Below are positions 51,510-60,304 of a DNA stretch of 64,000 bases, piece by piece. The position numbers and the translations under genes were made by a program. The stretch's first letter is position 1. Each line of letters starts with the position of its first letter. The stretch comes from JAOPZW01 sp963789015 (GTDB lineage: Bacteria > Actinomycetota > Thermoleophilia > Solirubrobacterales > Solirubrobacteraceae). The stretch is taken from positions 496,001-560,000 of the forward strand of contig CAWBIU010000003.1 of assembly GCA_963789015.1 (NCBI GenBank), given 5' to 3'. The notes under the pieces are model-generated. The model was given only the letters and a program-made list of their open reading frames with translations. It did no database searches and had not been told where the DNA came from.

Positions 51510-53425
51510 AGGTCCCCCTCGCGGCCGAGCGTCATGCCCGTCGCCTCGGTCCAGTGCGCCCACAGCGGTGCGCCGCCGACGCCGGCCGCGCAGGCGACCT
51601 CGCGGCCCTCGCCGTCGCGCCGCACGAGCCCCGCGCTGGCCGCGATGCGCAGCGGGCCGACGTCGAGCGGGGCGCCCGTCTCGGGCCACGTGACCGTGTC
51701 GGTGAAGCCGTCTCCCTCGACCTCGACGATCGTGCCCTCGGCCTCGGTCACGCGGACCTCCGGCGCGCGCTCGCCGTCGGCGAGCGGCAGGACGACGGTC
51801 ACGAACGTCGCGTCGGCCATGCCCTCGGCGACGACCGAGACGACCGGAGCGGCGTGCTTGATCCCGTACTCGGGGGCGATCCAGCCCGCCTCGAGCTCGG
51901 GCACGCGGTCGCCGGCCAGGACGAGCGCGACGCCCGGCGCGCGGACGACGGTGGCGCCGTCGCGGCGCGCGACGGCGACGCGGCCCTCGGCCTCGGGCGC
52001 AAGGTGCCAGCGCAGGTCGTAGCGGTGCGGGGTGTCGCCGCACAGCGCGTCCTCGATGACCCAGTAGCGGTCGTCGACGAACACGACGCGGCGCGTGTGC
52101 ACGGCGTCGTAGCAGGTGCTCGTGGCCTCGCCGTGGATCACGTCGAGGCCGGGGGCGCTGCGGCGCTCGAGCAGTCGCGCGGTCGGGTGCGTGCCCTTGC
52201 GCGGCTTGCCGCGCCGGTAGGGCGCCTGGTCCAGGCCGTCGACGACGACGGTGTTGTGCGCGGCGGTGCCCTTGAACCAGTGGCGCCAGTTCGGCTCGCC
52301 CTCGGCGTAGGTGTAGCGCCCCGGGTCCATGACCAGCGAGCGCCCGCCCGCGGCGATCTCGACGTTGAGCAGGTCGAGATGGCCGTGGCCGCCGTCGCCG
52401 AGCGCGCCGCAGTCGAAGATCAGGAAGCGCTCGTCGGCGAACGCGGTGCCGCGCTCGCCCCAGCCGCTGCGCTGGACGTGGAAGCCGCCGACCGGGAAGG
52501 AGACGTTGCGCTGCTCGGGCGGCCGGCCGTGGCGCCCGCGCGTGGCCCCCCAGCGCAGATCGGGGCGCTCGAGCACGCCGGCGGCGAGCTCGAGCAGGGC
52601 GGCGTAGTCGCCCGTGTCGCTGTCCGACAGCGCCGGGATGTTGCCGTCCGGGCGCCGGCAGTGAAGCCCGAAGTCGCACGCGCGATGCAGGCGCTCGTCG
52701 TAGCCGGCGGGCAGATCGACGCCGAAGCGGTCGGCGTTCTCGCGCGCGCCGACGAACGAGCGCAGCGCGATCAGGTGGTAGTGCGTGGAGTGCTCGCGAT
52801 GCACGCCGTCGGCGCGCACGTCGCTGAGCAGGTTGGCGTGCAGCTCCGCCGTGGCCAGCGCGAGGAGCTCGCCGTCCGCGTCGAGGTCGGGCAGCGCGAG
52901 CGCCGCGACGAGCAGTGCGTAGAGCTCGAGCGTGCGGTGGTTGCGCTCGGCGGTGAGGTTGTCGCGGATGTGGGCGACGTGCTCGCCCAGGCCGTCCAGC
53001 AGCGCGCTCTCGACGTCGGCCGGCAGGCCTGGGAACGCCGGCGCCTCGGCGAACGCGGACCACGAGTAGATCCAGTTCTGGACGCGCCGCGCCATCACGT
53101 CGGAGCTGTCGACGCCCGTGCCGATCTCGACGTCGCGGATGAACGAGGTGACCAGGCGCGCCCAGGCGCGCAGGTAGCGCTCGTCGCCGGTGCGGCCGAA
53201 GGCGTGGGCCAGGTCCAGCGCCCACGGGAACTTCGTCCACTCGATCCGCCACTCCTCGTCCTCGGGCAGCGGGGCGCCGACCCAGTCGGGCTCCGGGCCG
53301 AGGTCGACCGTGATGCCGACATGGGTGAAGATCCCGGCGCAGACCGCGTCGGCCAGGGCGACGTCGCGGTGGTCGGCCTCGATGACGCAGAAGACGGGGC
53401 GCGGCGCGACGGGCGTCCAGGTCAC
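51506..53425 (-). CDS. Heparinase II/III family protein
   Basis: This 639-aa protein starts at GTG 53425 (GTGA overlap with the GT). Residues about 30-330 form an alpha/alpha toroid: WTKFPWALDLAHAFGRTGD, NLTAERNHRTLELYALLVAAL and HREHSTHYHLIALRS (catalytic Tyr/His region). A beta-sandwich follows, with ADERFLIFDCGALGDGGHGHLDLLN, DPGRYTYAEGEPNWRHWFKG and TAAHNTVVVDG. Heparinase II/III enzymes are uronate-containing polysaccharide lyases. No signal peptide is visible. In export operons such proteins trim or modify the polymer. Confidence 0.9.
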   Translation of the reverse strand: MTWTPVAPRPVFCVIEADHRDVALADAVCAGIFTHVGITVDLGPEPDWVGAPLPEDEEWRIEWTKFPWALDLAHAFGRTGDERYLRAWARLVTSFIRDVEIGTGVDSSDVMARRVQNWIYSWSAFAEAPAFPGLPADVESALLDGLGEHVAHIRDNLTAERNHRTLELYALLVAALALPDLDADGELLALATAELHANLLSDVRADGVHREHSTHYHLIALRSFVGARENADRFGVDLPAGYDERLHRACDFGLHCRRPDGNIPALSDSDTGDYAALLELAAGVLERPDLRWGATRGRHGRPPEQRNVSFPVGGFHVQRSGWGERGTAFADERFLIFDCGALGDGGHGHLDLLNVEIAAGGRSLVMDPGRYTYAEGEPNWRHWFKGTAAHNTVVVDGLDQAPYRRGKPRKGTHPTARLLERRSAPGLDVIHGEATSTCYDAVHTRRVVFVDDRYWVIEDALCGDTPHRYDLRWHLAPEAEGRVAVARRDGATVVRAPGVALVLAGDRVPELEAGWIAPEYGIKHAAPVVSVVAEGMADATFVTVVLPLADGERAPEVRVTEAEGTIVEVEGDGFTDTVTWPETGAPLDVGPLRIAASAGLVRRDGEGREVACAAGVGGAPLWAHWTEATGMTLGREGDL

Positions 53426-54726
53426 GCGACCGTCTCCTCGAACAGCTCGACGAGCGTGCCGGCGAGCCGCTCGCCGTCGAACTCGCGCTGCACGGTGGCC
53501 TGCGCCTCGTGCGAGATGCGGCGGGCCAGCTCGCGGTCCTCGCGCAGGCGCACGATCGCGTCGGCCAGGGCCTCCGGGTCGTCGGGCGCCACGAGCAGCC
53601 CGTTGACGCCGTCGCGGACGATCTCGGGGATGCCGGAGATCGGCGTCGTCACCACGGGCGCGCCCGACGCCATCGCCTCGGCGAGGACGTTGGGGATCCC
53701 GTCGCGGTCGCCGTCGTCGAGCACGCGGCAGGGCAGGCAGAAGGCCGAGGCGCGGCGGTACTCGCCGAGCAGCTCGGCCTGGCTCATCTGGCCCTGCAGG
53801 CGGATGCGGTCGCCGAGGCCGAGCTCGGCGATCCGCCGGCGCAGCCCGGGGCCGGCGTCGTCGTCGGGGCCGACGATCGTGGCCTGGAAGGGGACCCCGC
53901 GGCGCGAGAGCAGGCCGCACGCGTCGACGACGACGTCGAAGCCCTTCTTGGGGACGAGCCGGCCGACGCCGAGCAGGCGCACGGCGTCGGGCTCGGGGGC
54001 GTGCCCGTTGACGGTGCCGGCCAGCAGACGCGAGAAGTCGGCGTTCAGCCCGTGGTAGACGCGGTGGACGGTCGCGTCCGGCGCGATCGCGCGCAGGTGC
54101 TCGAGGTTGGCCTCGGTGCACGTGACCGCGAAGCGCGCGGCGCGCAGCTTGCGGCGCAGGAGCCCGGCGGGGTTGAGCTTCGGCGCGTAGATGTCCTTGG
54201 CGTGGCCGGTGAACGAGAACGGCAGCCCGGTGATCGCCGAGGCCAGCCACGTCACCGTCGTCGTGCCGTGGGCGAAGTGCGCGTGCAGGTGGCGCACGTC
54301 GCCGGCCGCCAGCAGCTCGTCAGAGAGCGCGACGGCCTGCAGCAGCTCCTTGACGTAGAGCTTCTTCGGCCACGACACCATCCGCGGGCGGGCGCGCACG
54401 CACTGGGCCAGCGCCATGGCGGTGGCGCGCGCGAGCCCGAGCGGGCGGCGTCGCGCGACCCGGCCCAGCGCGGGCAGGAATGCGGGCAGGTTCGCGCGCA
54501 GCCAGCGCACGAGCGTCGTCGCCGACAGGCTCGTCGTGGCCGGCAGGTAGACGGGATCGGCCGCGATGCGGTCGACGACCGGGTGCGTCTGCGTCTCGTC
54601 GGCGGGCTTGATGACGTACAGGCGCAGCGGCAGGCCGGCCTGCTCGACGCGGTAGATCTCGCTGGCGATGAAGAGCTCGGAGATCCGCGGCCAGCCCTTG
54701 AGGACGTAGGCGACGGCGTCAGGCAT
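53422..54726 (-). CDS. Family 4 glycosyltransferase
   Basis: This 434-aa GT-B enzyme starts at ATG 54726 (MPDAVAYVLKGWPRISELF). N-terminal features: RISELFIASEIYRVEQAG and HLHAHFAHGTTTVTWLASAITG. The C-terminal donor domain has LLGVGRLVPKKGFDVVVDA, RIRLQGQMSQAELLGEYRRA and the E-x7-E motif in DGIPNVLAEAMASGAPVVTT. This is a retaining GT4 fold using NDP-sugars. The start is 8 bp inside the previous gene. It probably extends the same glycan as its neighbour. Confidence 0.92.
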   Translation of the reverse strand: MPDAVAYVLKGWPRISELFIASEIYRVEQAGLPLRLYVIKPADETQTHPVVDRIAADPVYLPATTSLSATTLVRWLRANLPAFLPALGRVARRRPLGLARATAMALAQCVRARPRMVSWPKKLYVKELLQAVALSDELLAAGDVRHLHAHFAHGTTTVTWLASAITGLPFSFTGHAKDIYAPKLNPAGLLRRKLRAARFAVTCTEANLEHLRAIAPDATVHRVYHGLNADFSRLLAGTVNGHAPEPDAVRLLGVGRLVPKKGFDVVVDACGLLSRRGVPFQATIVGPDDDAGPGLRRRIAELGLGDRIRLQGQMSQAELLGEYRRASAFCLPCRVLDDGDRDGIPNVLAEAMASGAPVVTTPISGIPEIVRDGVNGLLVAPDDPEALADAIVRLREDRELARRISHEAQATVQREFDGERLAGTLVELFEETVA

Positions 54727-55786
54727 ACGCGGCCTCGAGCTGCCGCCGCAGGCGCCCCGTGCAGGCGTGCAGCTCGAACTCGGTCTCCACGTGCGCGCGG
54801 GCCGCGCCGGCGAGCCGGGCGCGCAGGGCGGGGTCGCCGGCCAGCGACTCGATCGCCGCGGCGAGCGCAGCCGGGTCGCCGGGCGCGACGAGCAGGCCGG
54901 TGCGCCCGTCGATGACCGCGCTGGAGATCGCGCCGACGTCGCAGGCGACGACGGCGCGGCCGCTCGACATCGCCTCGAGAACGACGTTGGGCAGGCCGTC
55001 GCGGTCGCCGGCCGCGTCGAGCACCGAGGGCACGACGACGGCGTGCGCGGCGGCGTACTCGGCGGGCAGCTCCTCGTGGGTCCGCGGGCCGGCGAGCTCG
55101 ACGCGGTCCTCGAGGCCGGCGGCGGTGACCTGGCGCTCGAGCGCCGGGCGGTCGGAGCCCTGGCCCACGATCCGCAGCCGAAAGGGGACGGTGAGGCGCG
55201 CGGCGGCGTCGATCAGGACGGGGAAGCCCTTCTTCTCGACGAGCCGGCCGACGGCGAGCAGCGACAGCGCCGGGCCCTCGGGCTCGGGGGCGGGCGTGAA
55301 GCGCTCGAGGTCGACGCCGTGGGGGATGAGCTGGACGGGCGCCCCGGCACGGCGCAGGTCGCCGGCGACGTCGGTGTTGCAGGCGATCACGCAGGCCGCC
55401 TCGCGGCCGCGCTCGGCCAGGCCGGCGGCGCCGACGCGGCGCGCATCGAGTGCGTGGACGCTGAAGCCGTAGGGGACGCCGAGCCGGCGCGCGACGCGGG
55501 CGGCGACGTCGGCGGGCACGTGGGCGAAGTAGCCGTGCACGCCGGTGACGTGCGCGTCGCCGAGCGTGCGGACGACCTCCTCGGCCTGCTCGGCGGCGGT
55601 GCCGGGCGCGAGGACGTGGACCTTTGGCGCGAGGCGTTCCACGCCCGGCTGGACGGGGCCGGGCTCACCCTCCTTCGTCGCGAAGACGGCCTCCAGGCAG
55701 CCGGCGGCGTCGAGCGCGAGCAGCTCGTTGAGCGCGAAGGTCTCCGAGCGGCGTGGGAAGCCGCTCGTCAGCACGACGAGCCTCAC
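54719..55786 (-). CDS. Family 4 glycosyltransferase
   Basis: I take GTG 55786 (V-RLVVLTSGFPRRSETFALNE), in a GTGA overlap with the upstream stop; the longer frame is shadow. The 355-aa enzyme parallels its neighbour: FPRRSETFALNELLALDAAG, GVHGYFAHVPADVAARV, FSVHALDARR, then LLAVGRLVEKKGFPVLIDAA, RVELAGPRTHEELPAEYAAA and DGLPNVVLEAMSSGRAVVA (E-x7-E). The two GT4 genes look like an old tandem duplication (shared SETFALNE/SELFIASE and xFAHxP/GT motifs). Confidence 0.92.
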   Translation of the reverse strand: MRLVVLTSGFPRRSETFALNELLALDAAGCLEAVFATKEGEPGPVQPGVERLAPKVHVLAPGTAAEQAEEVVRTLGDAHVTGVHGYFAHVPADVAARVARRLGVPYGFSVHALDARRVGAAGLAERGREAACVIACNTDVAGDLRRAGAPVQLIPHGVDLERFTPAPEPEGPALSLLAVGRLVEKKGFPVLIDAAARLTVPFRLRIVGQGSDRPALERQVTAAGLEDRVELAGPRTHEELPAEYAAAHAVVVPSVLDAAGDRDGLPNVVLEAMSSGRAVVACDVGAISSAVIDGRTGLLVAPGDPAALAAAIESLAGDPALRARLAGAARAHVETEFELHACTGRLRRQLEAAYA

Positions 55787-57027
55787 GCCGAGACCACCGC
55801 CGCGGCCGCGGCCAGGATCGAGCGCGCCGACAGTCGCGGGCGAGCGGTGATGCCCGACATCCCGGCGGCGGTGTGACGCGGCGCGAGGACCTCGTCGAGC
55901 ATCTCCGGCAGGCGCCGCAGGCCGCCCATGTCGATGCGCCGCGAGCGATCGCGCGCGAGGCGCGCCGGCGCGGCCAGCCACGCGGTCAGCGCGCCGGGCG
56001 TCAGGGCGGCGGGCTCGAGCAGGTCGACGATCCCGAGCTCACTCAGGCGACGGGCGCGGATGAGCTGCTCACGGCGCGGCTCGACGCGGGGCACGATCAG
56101 GGCGCGCCGGCGCGAGGCGACGATCTCGCAGCTCGTGTTGTAGCCGCCCATGGAGATGACGTCGTCGGCCAACGCGATCAGCGCGTCGGCGTCGGGCAGG
56201 AAGTCGAGCAGCCGCATGTCGTCGCGCGCGGCGACGAGTGCGGCGATCCGCGCCTGCTCGTGGGCGGGCATGAACGGACCGGTCACGACGACACCGGTCG
56301 CGCCCGCGGGCAGCGCGGAGCGGGCGAACGCGTCGGCGAGCTTGTGGCCGTCCTCGCCGCCGCCGACGAGGCACACCGACAGCCGCCCGTCGGGCAGGTC
56401 GAAGTGCTCGCGGCCGCCGCCGTCGCCGCGGCGCTCGGCGAGGCGGTCGATGTAGCCGCTGTAGCGGACCATCCGCGCGATGTCGGCGGGCACGTCGTAC
56501 TCGACGATCGGGTCGTAGACGCGCGGGTCGCCGTAGACCCAGACGGCGTCGTAGTGGCGACGCAGCACGTCGAGCGACCCGTCGGCGTCCCACTCGGCGC
56601 GCACGCGGTCGGGCTCGTCGAGGACCTCGCGCATGCCGAGCACGAGCTTGGTCCCCATCCGGCCGAGCATGTCGAAGCTGGTCGCCAGCTCGCGGTGGAC
56701 CCCGCTGGGCAGCTTGTCGACGATCATCACGTCGGGCTGGAAGGCGGCCAGCGCCGCGTGCAGCGTCGCCGCCCGCAGGTCGACCATCGACTCGACGTCG
56801 AGGCCGAGGGAGCGGGACGAGTAGCGGCCCGTGTCGTCCTTCCGCAGCGCCGGCAGGGCGAGCGTGTCCGTGCCCCGCGGGAGGGGGAAGCGGGCAGCCT
56901 CACGAGCGCCGGCGATCAGCAGGATGGAGCTGTGGCGCGCATCGGCGAGGACGGATGCGATCGCGATGTTGCGACGCATGTGTCCCAGGCCCTGCGCATC
57001 GTGAGAGTAGAGAGCGATCCGGCGCAT
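55783..57027 (-). CDS. MurG-like glycosyltransferase, first gene of the glycan operon
   Basis: The start is ATG 57027 (MRRIALYSHDAQGLGHMRRN), with a weak AAGG upstream. The 414-aa GT-B protein resembles the one at 49045: GLGHMRRNIAIASVL, DVMIVDKLPSGVHRELATS, LSVCLVGGGEDGHKLADA, VVTGPFMPAHEQARI, DDVISMGGYNTSCEIVASRRRALIVP. The C-terminus adds about 30 basic/hydrophobic residues (ARSILAAAAAVVSA). It opens a run of ten genes with overlaps of 1-17 bp (one 6-bp gap), so its promoter, in the divergent 57028-57159 spacer, should drive the whole operon. Confidence 0.85.
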   Translation of the reverse strand: MRRIALYSHDAQGLGHMRRNIAIASVLADARHSSILLIAGAREAARFPLPRGTDTLALPALRKDDTGRYSSRSLGLDVESMVDLRAATLHAALAAFQPDVMIVDKLPSGVHRELATSFDMLGRMGTKLVLGMREVLDEPDRVRAEWDADGSLDVLRRHYDAVWVYGDPRVYDPIVEYDVPADIARMVRYSGYIDRLAERRGDGGGREHFDLPDGRLSVCLVGGGEDGHKLADAFARSALPAGATGVVVTGPFMPAHEQARIAALVAARDDMRLLDFLPDADALIALADDVISMGGYNTSCEIVASRRRALIVPRVEPRREQLIRARRLSELGIVDLLEPAALTPGALTAWLAAPARLARDRSRRIDMGGLRRLPEMLDEVLAPRHTAAGMSGITARPRLSARSILAAAAAVVSA

Positions 57028-57146
57028 CGGGTTCTGACCTTCAGACCGGACTTGTAAAGGAACGTCACGGAAAAGTTGCATAGGCAATGGTCTTAAGACC
57101 CCGATGGAATGCGGGATCTGCCCGTTCCGACGACCGTTCCGGCGCG

Positions 57147-57152
57147 TACATT
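57147..57152 (+). promoter_or_regulatory. -10 element (TACATT) of leaderless aminotransferase gene
   Basis: TACATT ends 7 bases before ATG 57160 with no ribosome site between. The 132-bp divergent spacer (57028-57159) also serves the glycan operon; it has an AT-richer patch (ggaaaagttgcataggcaatggtc, about 57070-57093). Confidence 0.45.
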
Positions 57153-57159
57153 GGTCCCC

Positions 57160-58533
57160 ATGGCCACCCTCACGCAGACCATCGACCGCGCTCGCGTGCT
57201 CGAGCTGACCGAGCGCGAGCGGCGCGCCCTGCTCGAGCGCACGCCGGGCTCGCAGGCCGCCTTCGAGCGCGCGGTCCAGGTGATGCCCCGCGGCGTCCCG
57301 AGCTCCTTCCAGGCCGCCGATCCGCGCCCCGTCTACCTCTCGCACGGCGAGGGCTCGCGCGTGTGGGACGTCGACGGCAACGAGTACGTCGACTTCCACA
57401 ACGGCTTCGGCGTGATGTGCGTCGGCCACGCCAACCCGGCGATCGTCGCCGCGGTCGAGGCCCGCGCCCGCCGCGGCTCGCACTTCGCCGCGCCGACCGA
57501 GGGCTCGATCGTCGTCGCCGAGGAGCTGCGCCGCCGCTACGGGCTGCCCCAGTGGCGCTTCACGAACTCCGGCACCGAGTCGACGATGGACGCGGTCCAT
57601 CTCGCCCGCGCGGCCACCGGCCGCGACCTGATCCTGAAGATCGAGGGCTCCTACCACGGCCACCACGACGCCGTGATGGTCTCCGTGCGCCCGCCGCTGG
57701 ACGTGCTCGGCGAGCGCGGCGAGGCGGGCAGCGTCCCCTACGGCGGCGGCCACCCGCACGCCGTGACGGAGCTGACCCGCGCGATCCCGTTCAACGACGC
57801 CGACGTGCTGGAGCGCGTGCTCGACGACATCGGCGACCGCGTCGCGGCGCTGATCCTCGAGCCGGCGATGATGAACATCACGATCGTCGGACCGCGCGAC
57901 GGATACCTCGAGCGCGTGCGCGAGCTGACCGCACGCCACGGCGTGACGCTCGTCTTCGACGAGGTCAAGACGGGCTGCACGATCGGCCCCGGCGGCGCGA
58001 CGCGGCGCTTCGGCGTCCAACCCGACATCGTCTGCCTGGCCAAGGCGACGTGCGGCGGCTACCCGGGCGGCGCGGTCGGCATGACCGAGGAGCTGGGCCG
58101 GCTCATCGAGACCGGGACCGTGCGCCAGGTCGGGACGTTCAACGGCAACCCGCTCGTCATGGCCGCCGCACAGGCGACGCTGCTGGAGGTCCTGACGGAC
58201 GACGCCTACGCCGCGCTCGAGCGCGCCAACGAGCGCCTGCTCGCCGGCCTGGACGACGTCATCGCCCGCTACGGGCTGCCGTGCCACACGGTCGGCCTGG
58301 CCGCCAAGGGCTGCGTGGTCTTCGCGCGCGAGCGCCTGTACGAGTACCGCGACTACGCGACGAAGGTCGACGAGGAGCTGTCGACGCTGGCCTGGCTGTA
58401 CCACATGAACCACGGCATCTTCATGACGCCGGGCGTCGACGAGCAGTGGACGCTGTCCGTCGCCCACGAGGAGGCCGACCTCGCGCGCTACGTCGCCGCC
58501 TTCGAGGCGTTTGCGCGCGATGTGACGAGCTGA
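57160..58533 (+). CDS. Class III aminotransferase (GSA-aminomutase-like)
   Basis: I choose ATG 57160 (MATLTQTIDRARVLEL), just after a TACATT -10; the frame opens at 57109. The 457-aa PLP enzyme has VWDVDGNEYVDFHNGFGVMCVGHANPAIV (residues about 70-98), FTNSGTESTMDAVHLARAAT (phosphate loop), EGSYHGHHDAV, LVFDEVKTG (PLP-N Asp) and the Schiff-base Lys in VCLAKATCGGYPGGAVG. The fold matches glutamate-1-semialdehyde aminomutases, but the gene is not near heme genes. It may instead aminate a keto-sugar or amino acid. It diverges from the glycan operon. Confidence 0.88.
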   Translation: MATLTQTIDRARVLELTERERRALLERTPGSQAAFERAVQVMPRGVPSSFQAADPRPVYLSHGEGSRVWDVDGNEYVDFHNGFGVMCVGHANPAIVAAVEARARRGSHFAAPTEGSIVVAEELRRRYGLPQWRFTNSGTESTMDAVHLARAATGRDLILKIEGSYHGHHDAVMVSVRPPLDVLGERGEAGSVPYGGGHPHAVTELTRAIPFNDADVLERVLDDIGDRVAALILEPAMMNITIVGPRDGYLERVRELTARHGVTLVFDEVKTGCTIGPGGATRRFGVQPDIVCLAKATCGGYPGGAVGMTEELGRLIETGTVRQVGTFNGNPLVMAAAQATLLEVLTDDAYAALERANERLLAGLDDVIARYGLPCHTVGLAAKGCVVFARERLYEYRDYATKVDEELSTLAWLYHMNHGIFMTPGVDEQWTLSVAHEEADLARYVAAFEAFARDVTS

Positions 58534-58626
58534 GCTGCTCCGGGAGCGCGAACGCCGGCGGCGTGGCCTGGGCTGATCCGGGTACGCCGACCACGCGGGT
58601 CGCCCACGGGTGCCCCGAACCCCCGC

Positions 58627-58632
58627 TACAGT
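58627..58632 (+). promoter_or_regulatory. -10 element (TACAGT) of cysM
   Basis: TACAGT lies 10 bases before ATG 58643, giving a leader of only a few bases. The identical hexamer TACAGT recurs at 59647 before tatA. Confidence 0.4.
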
Positions 58633-58642
58633 TTGTAAAGCG

Positions 58643-59617
58643 ATGACCCTTCCCCCACTGGAGAACCGCCCCTGTGGCGGCCGCTACTCGGACATCGTCC
58701 AGTCGATCGGCAACACGCCGCTCGTCGAGCTTCGGCGCCTGACGCCGAAGCCGGGCGTCCGCATCTGGGCCAAGCTCGAGTCCCGGAACCCGACGGGCTC
58801 GGTCAAGGACCGCGTCGCGCGGTCGCTGATCGAGGACGCCGAGGAGAAGGGCCTGATCCGCCCCGGCCAGACGATCCTCGAGCCGACGTCGGGCAACACC
58901 GGCATCTCGCTGGCCATGATCTGCGCGCACAAGGGCTACCGCCTGAAGGTGGTCATGCCCGACAACGTCACGCCGGAGCGCACCCAGCTGCTGAAGATGT
59001 ACGGCGCCGAGATCGTCTACTCGCCCGGCGCCCAGGGCTCGAACGGCGCGGTCGCGATGGCCGTCGAGATGGCCGCCGCGGACTCCTCGTACTACATGCC
59101 CTACCAGTACGGCAACGAGGCCAACCCGCGCGCCCACTACGAGGGCACGGCGCCCGAGATCCTCCAGGAGCTCGACGGCAACGTCTCCGCCTTCGTCGCC
59201 GGCCTCGGGACGGGCGGCACGCTGATGGGCAACGCCCGGCGCTTCAAGGAGGAGCTCGGCGACCAGGTCAAGATCGTCGCCGCCGAGCCCATGCAGGGCG
59301 AGCCCGTACAGGGCCTGCGCTCGCTGGACGACGGCTTCATCCCGCCGATCATCGACCTCAGCCTGCTCGACCGGAAGATCTTCGTCACCAACCGCGACGC
59401 GGTCATCTGGACGCGCCGCCTGCTCGACGAGGAGGGCCTGTTCGTGGGCGTCTCGTCGGGGGCGATCGCCTCGATCGCCGTGCGCATCGCCGGGGAGATG
59501 GACGAGGGCAACGTCGTCTTCATCGTCTGCGACGACGGCTGGAAGTACCTGTCCAGCGGCATCTACACGCTGCCCGTCGACGAGGTCGAGAACCTCGACT
59601 CGACGGTCTGGTGGTAG
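58643..59617 (+). CDS. cysM: O-phosphoserine sulfhydrylase / cysteine synthase CysM
   Basis: This 324-aa protein starts at ATG 58643 (MTLPPLENRPCGGRYSD). PLP enzyme motifs: QSIGNTPLVELRRL, Schiff-base Lys in ESRNPTGSVKDRVARS, phosphate-binding ILEPTSGNTGISLAM, AGLGTGGTLMGNARRF and GVSSGAIASI. The C-terminus extends to DSTVWW; in mycobacterial CysM the C-terminal tail closes the active site. With the carrier at 42719 and the JAMM protein at 59906, it fits the CysO-dependent route using O-phosphoserine and carrier thiocarboxylate. CysK-like use of free sulfide cannot be excluded. Confidence 0.9.
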   Translation: MTLPPLENRPCGGRYSDIVQSIGNTPLVELRRLTPKPGVRIWAKLESRNPTGSVKDRVARSLIEDAEEKGLIRPGQTILEPTSGNTGISLAMICAHKGYRLKVVMPDNVTPERTQLLKMYGAEIVYSPGAQGSNGAVAMAVEMAAADSSYYMPYQYGNEANPRAHYEGTAPEILQELDGNVSAFVAGLGTGGTLMGNARRFKEELGDQVKIVAAEPMQGEPVQGLRSLDDGFIPPIIDLSLLDRKIFVTNRDAVIWTRRLLDEEGLFVGVSSGAIASIAVRIAGEMDEGNVVFIVCDDGWKYLSSGIYTLPVDEVENLDSTVWW

Positions 59618-59689
59618 ACCGCCCCTCCCGCAGCGGCCCGTAGCCCTCTACAGTTCAGGGCCGGACCACTCGATCCGACTGGAGACGGG

Positions 59690-59872
59690 ATGCCGAACGT
59701 CGGCCCCATGGAGCTCATCATCATCCTCGCGATCGCGCTGATCGTGCTCGGCCCGAAGAAGCTGCCCGAGGTCGGGCGCTCGGTCGGCCGGGGCATGCGC
59801 GAGTTCAAGGAGTCGCTCTCGGGCGAGTCCTCCCACGAGGACGACGAGCGCCCCGCCATCAAGACCGAGTAG
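59690..59872 (+). CDS. tatA: Twin-arginine translocase subunit TatA
   Basis: This 60-aa protein starts at ATG 59690, with GGAGACGGG upstream and a TACAGT -10 at 59647. It has an N-terminal TM (MELIIILAIALIVLGP), the hinge GPKKLPEVGRSVGRG, an amphipathic helix, and an acidic tail (SSHEDDERPAIKTE). TatA forms the pore for folded proteins exported by the Tat system. It is set between cysM and mec; tatB/tatC are not in the window. Confidence 0.95.
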   Translation: MPNVGPMELIIILAIALIVLGPKKLPEVGRSVGRGMREFKESLSGESSHEDDERPAIKTE

Positions 59873-59905
59873 CCCGCGCTTGGCGACCGCTATCTTCGGT
59901 CGCCC

Positions 59906-60304
59906 ATGGTCATCGCCCCGGAGCTGCTCGAGCGCATCGTCGCCCACGCCCGCCGCGATTTCCCCAACGAGTGCTGCGGGATGATCGCCATGACCGACGG
60001 GCGTGCCGTCGGCGTGCACGAGGCGGAGAACATCGCGGCCAGCCCGCTGCGCTTCGAGGTCGACGGCATGGAGGTCCACCGCACCATCGAGTCCATCGAG
60101 GACGCCGGCGGCACGATGGGCGCGATCTACCACTCGCACACGCGCTCCGAGCCCTTCCCGTCGCAGACCGACATCAACTTCGCCGCCGGCTGGCCCGGAG
60201 TGGAGTGGCTGATCGTCGGCCTGTCGCGCAACGGCGACCCGGTGATCCGCTCCTTTCGCATCGACGACGGCCGCGTGACCGAGGTCGCGGTCGAGCATGG
60301 CTGA
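59906..60304 (+). CDS. mec: JAMM/M67 metalloprotease (Mec-like)
   Basis: This 132-aa protein starts at ATG 59906. The JAMM zinc motif is complete: catalytic Glu in FPNECCGMIAM and HxHx(7-10)D in IYHSHTRSEPFPSQTDI. In M. tuberculosis Mec cuts cysteine from the CysO-cysteine adduct. Here it may also remove the two residues after Gly-Gly of the carrier. Order cysM-tatA-mec resembles the mycobacterial mec-cysO-cysM group with cysO moved away. It overlaps the next gene by 8 bp. Confidence 0.9.
   Translation: MVIAPELLERIVAHARRDFPNECCGMIAMTDGRAVGVHEAENIAASPLRFEVDGMEVHRTIESIEDAGGTMGAIYHSHTRSEPFPSQTDINFAAGWPGVEWLIVGLSRNGDPVIRSFRIDDGRVTEVAVEHG

Noticed and set aside
51554..54058. 834-codon open frame on + strand
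   Set aside because: Antisense to heparinase and glycosyltransferase genes; shadow composition.
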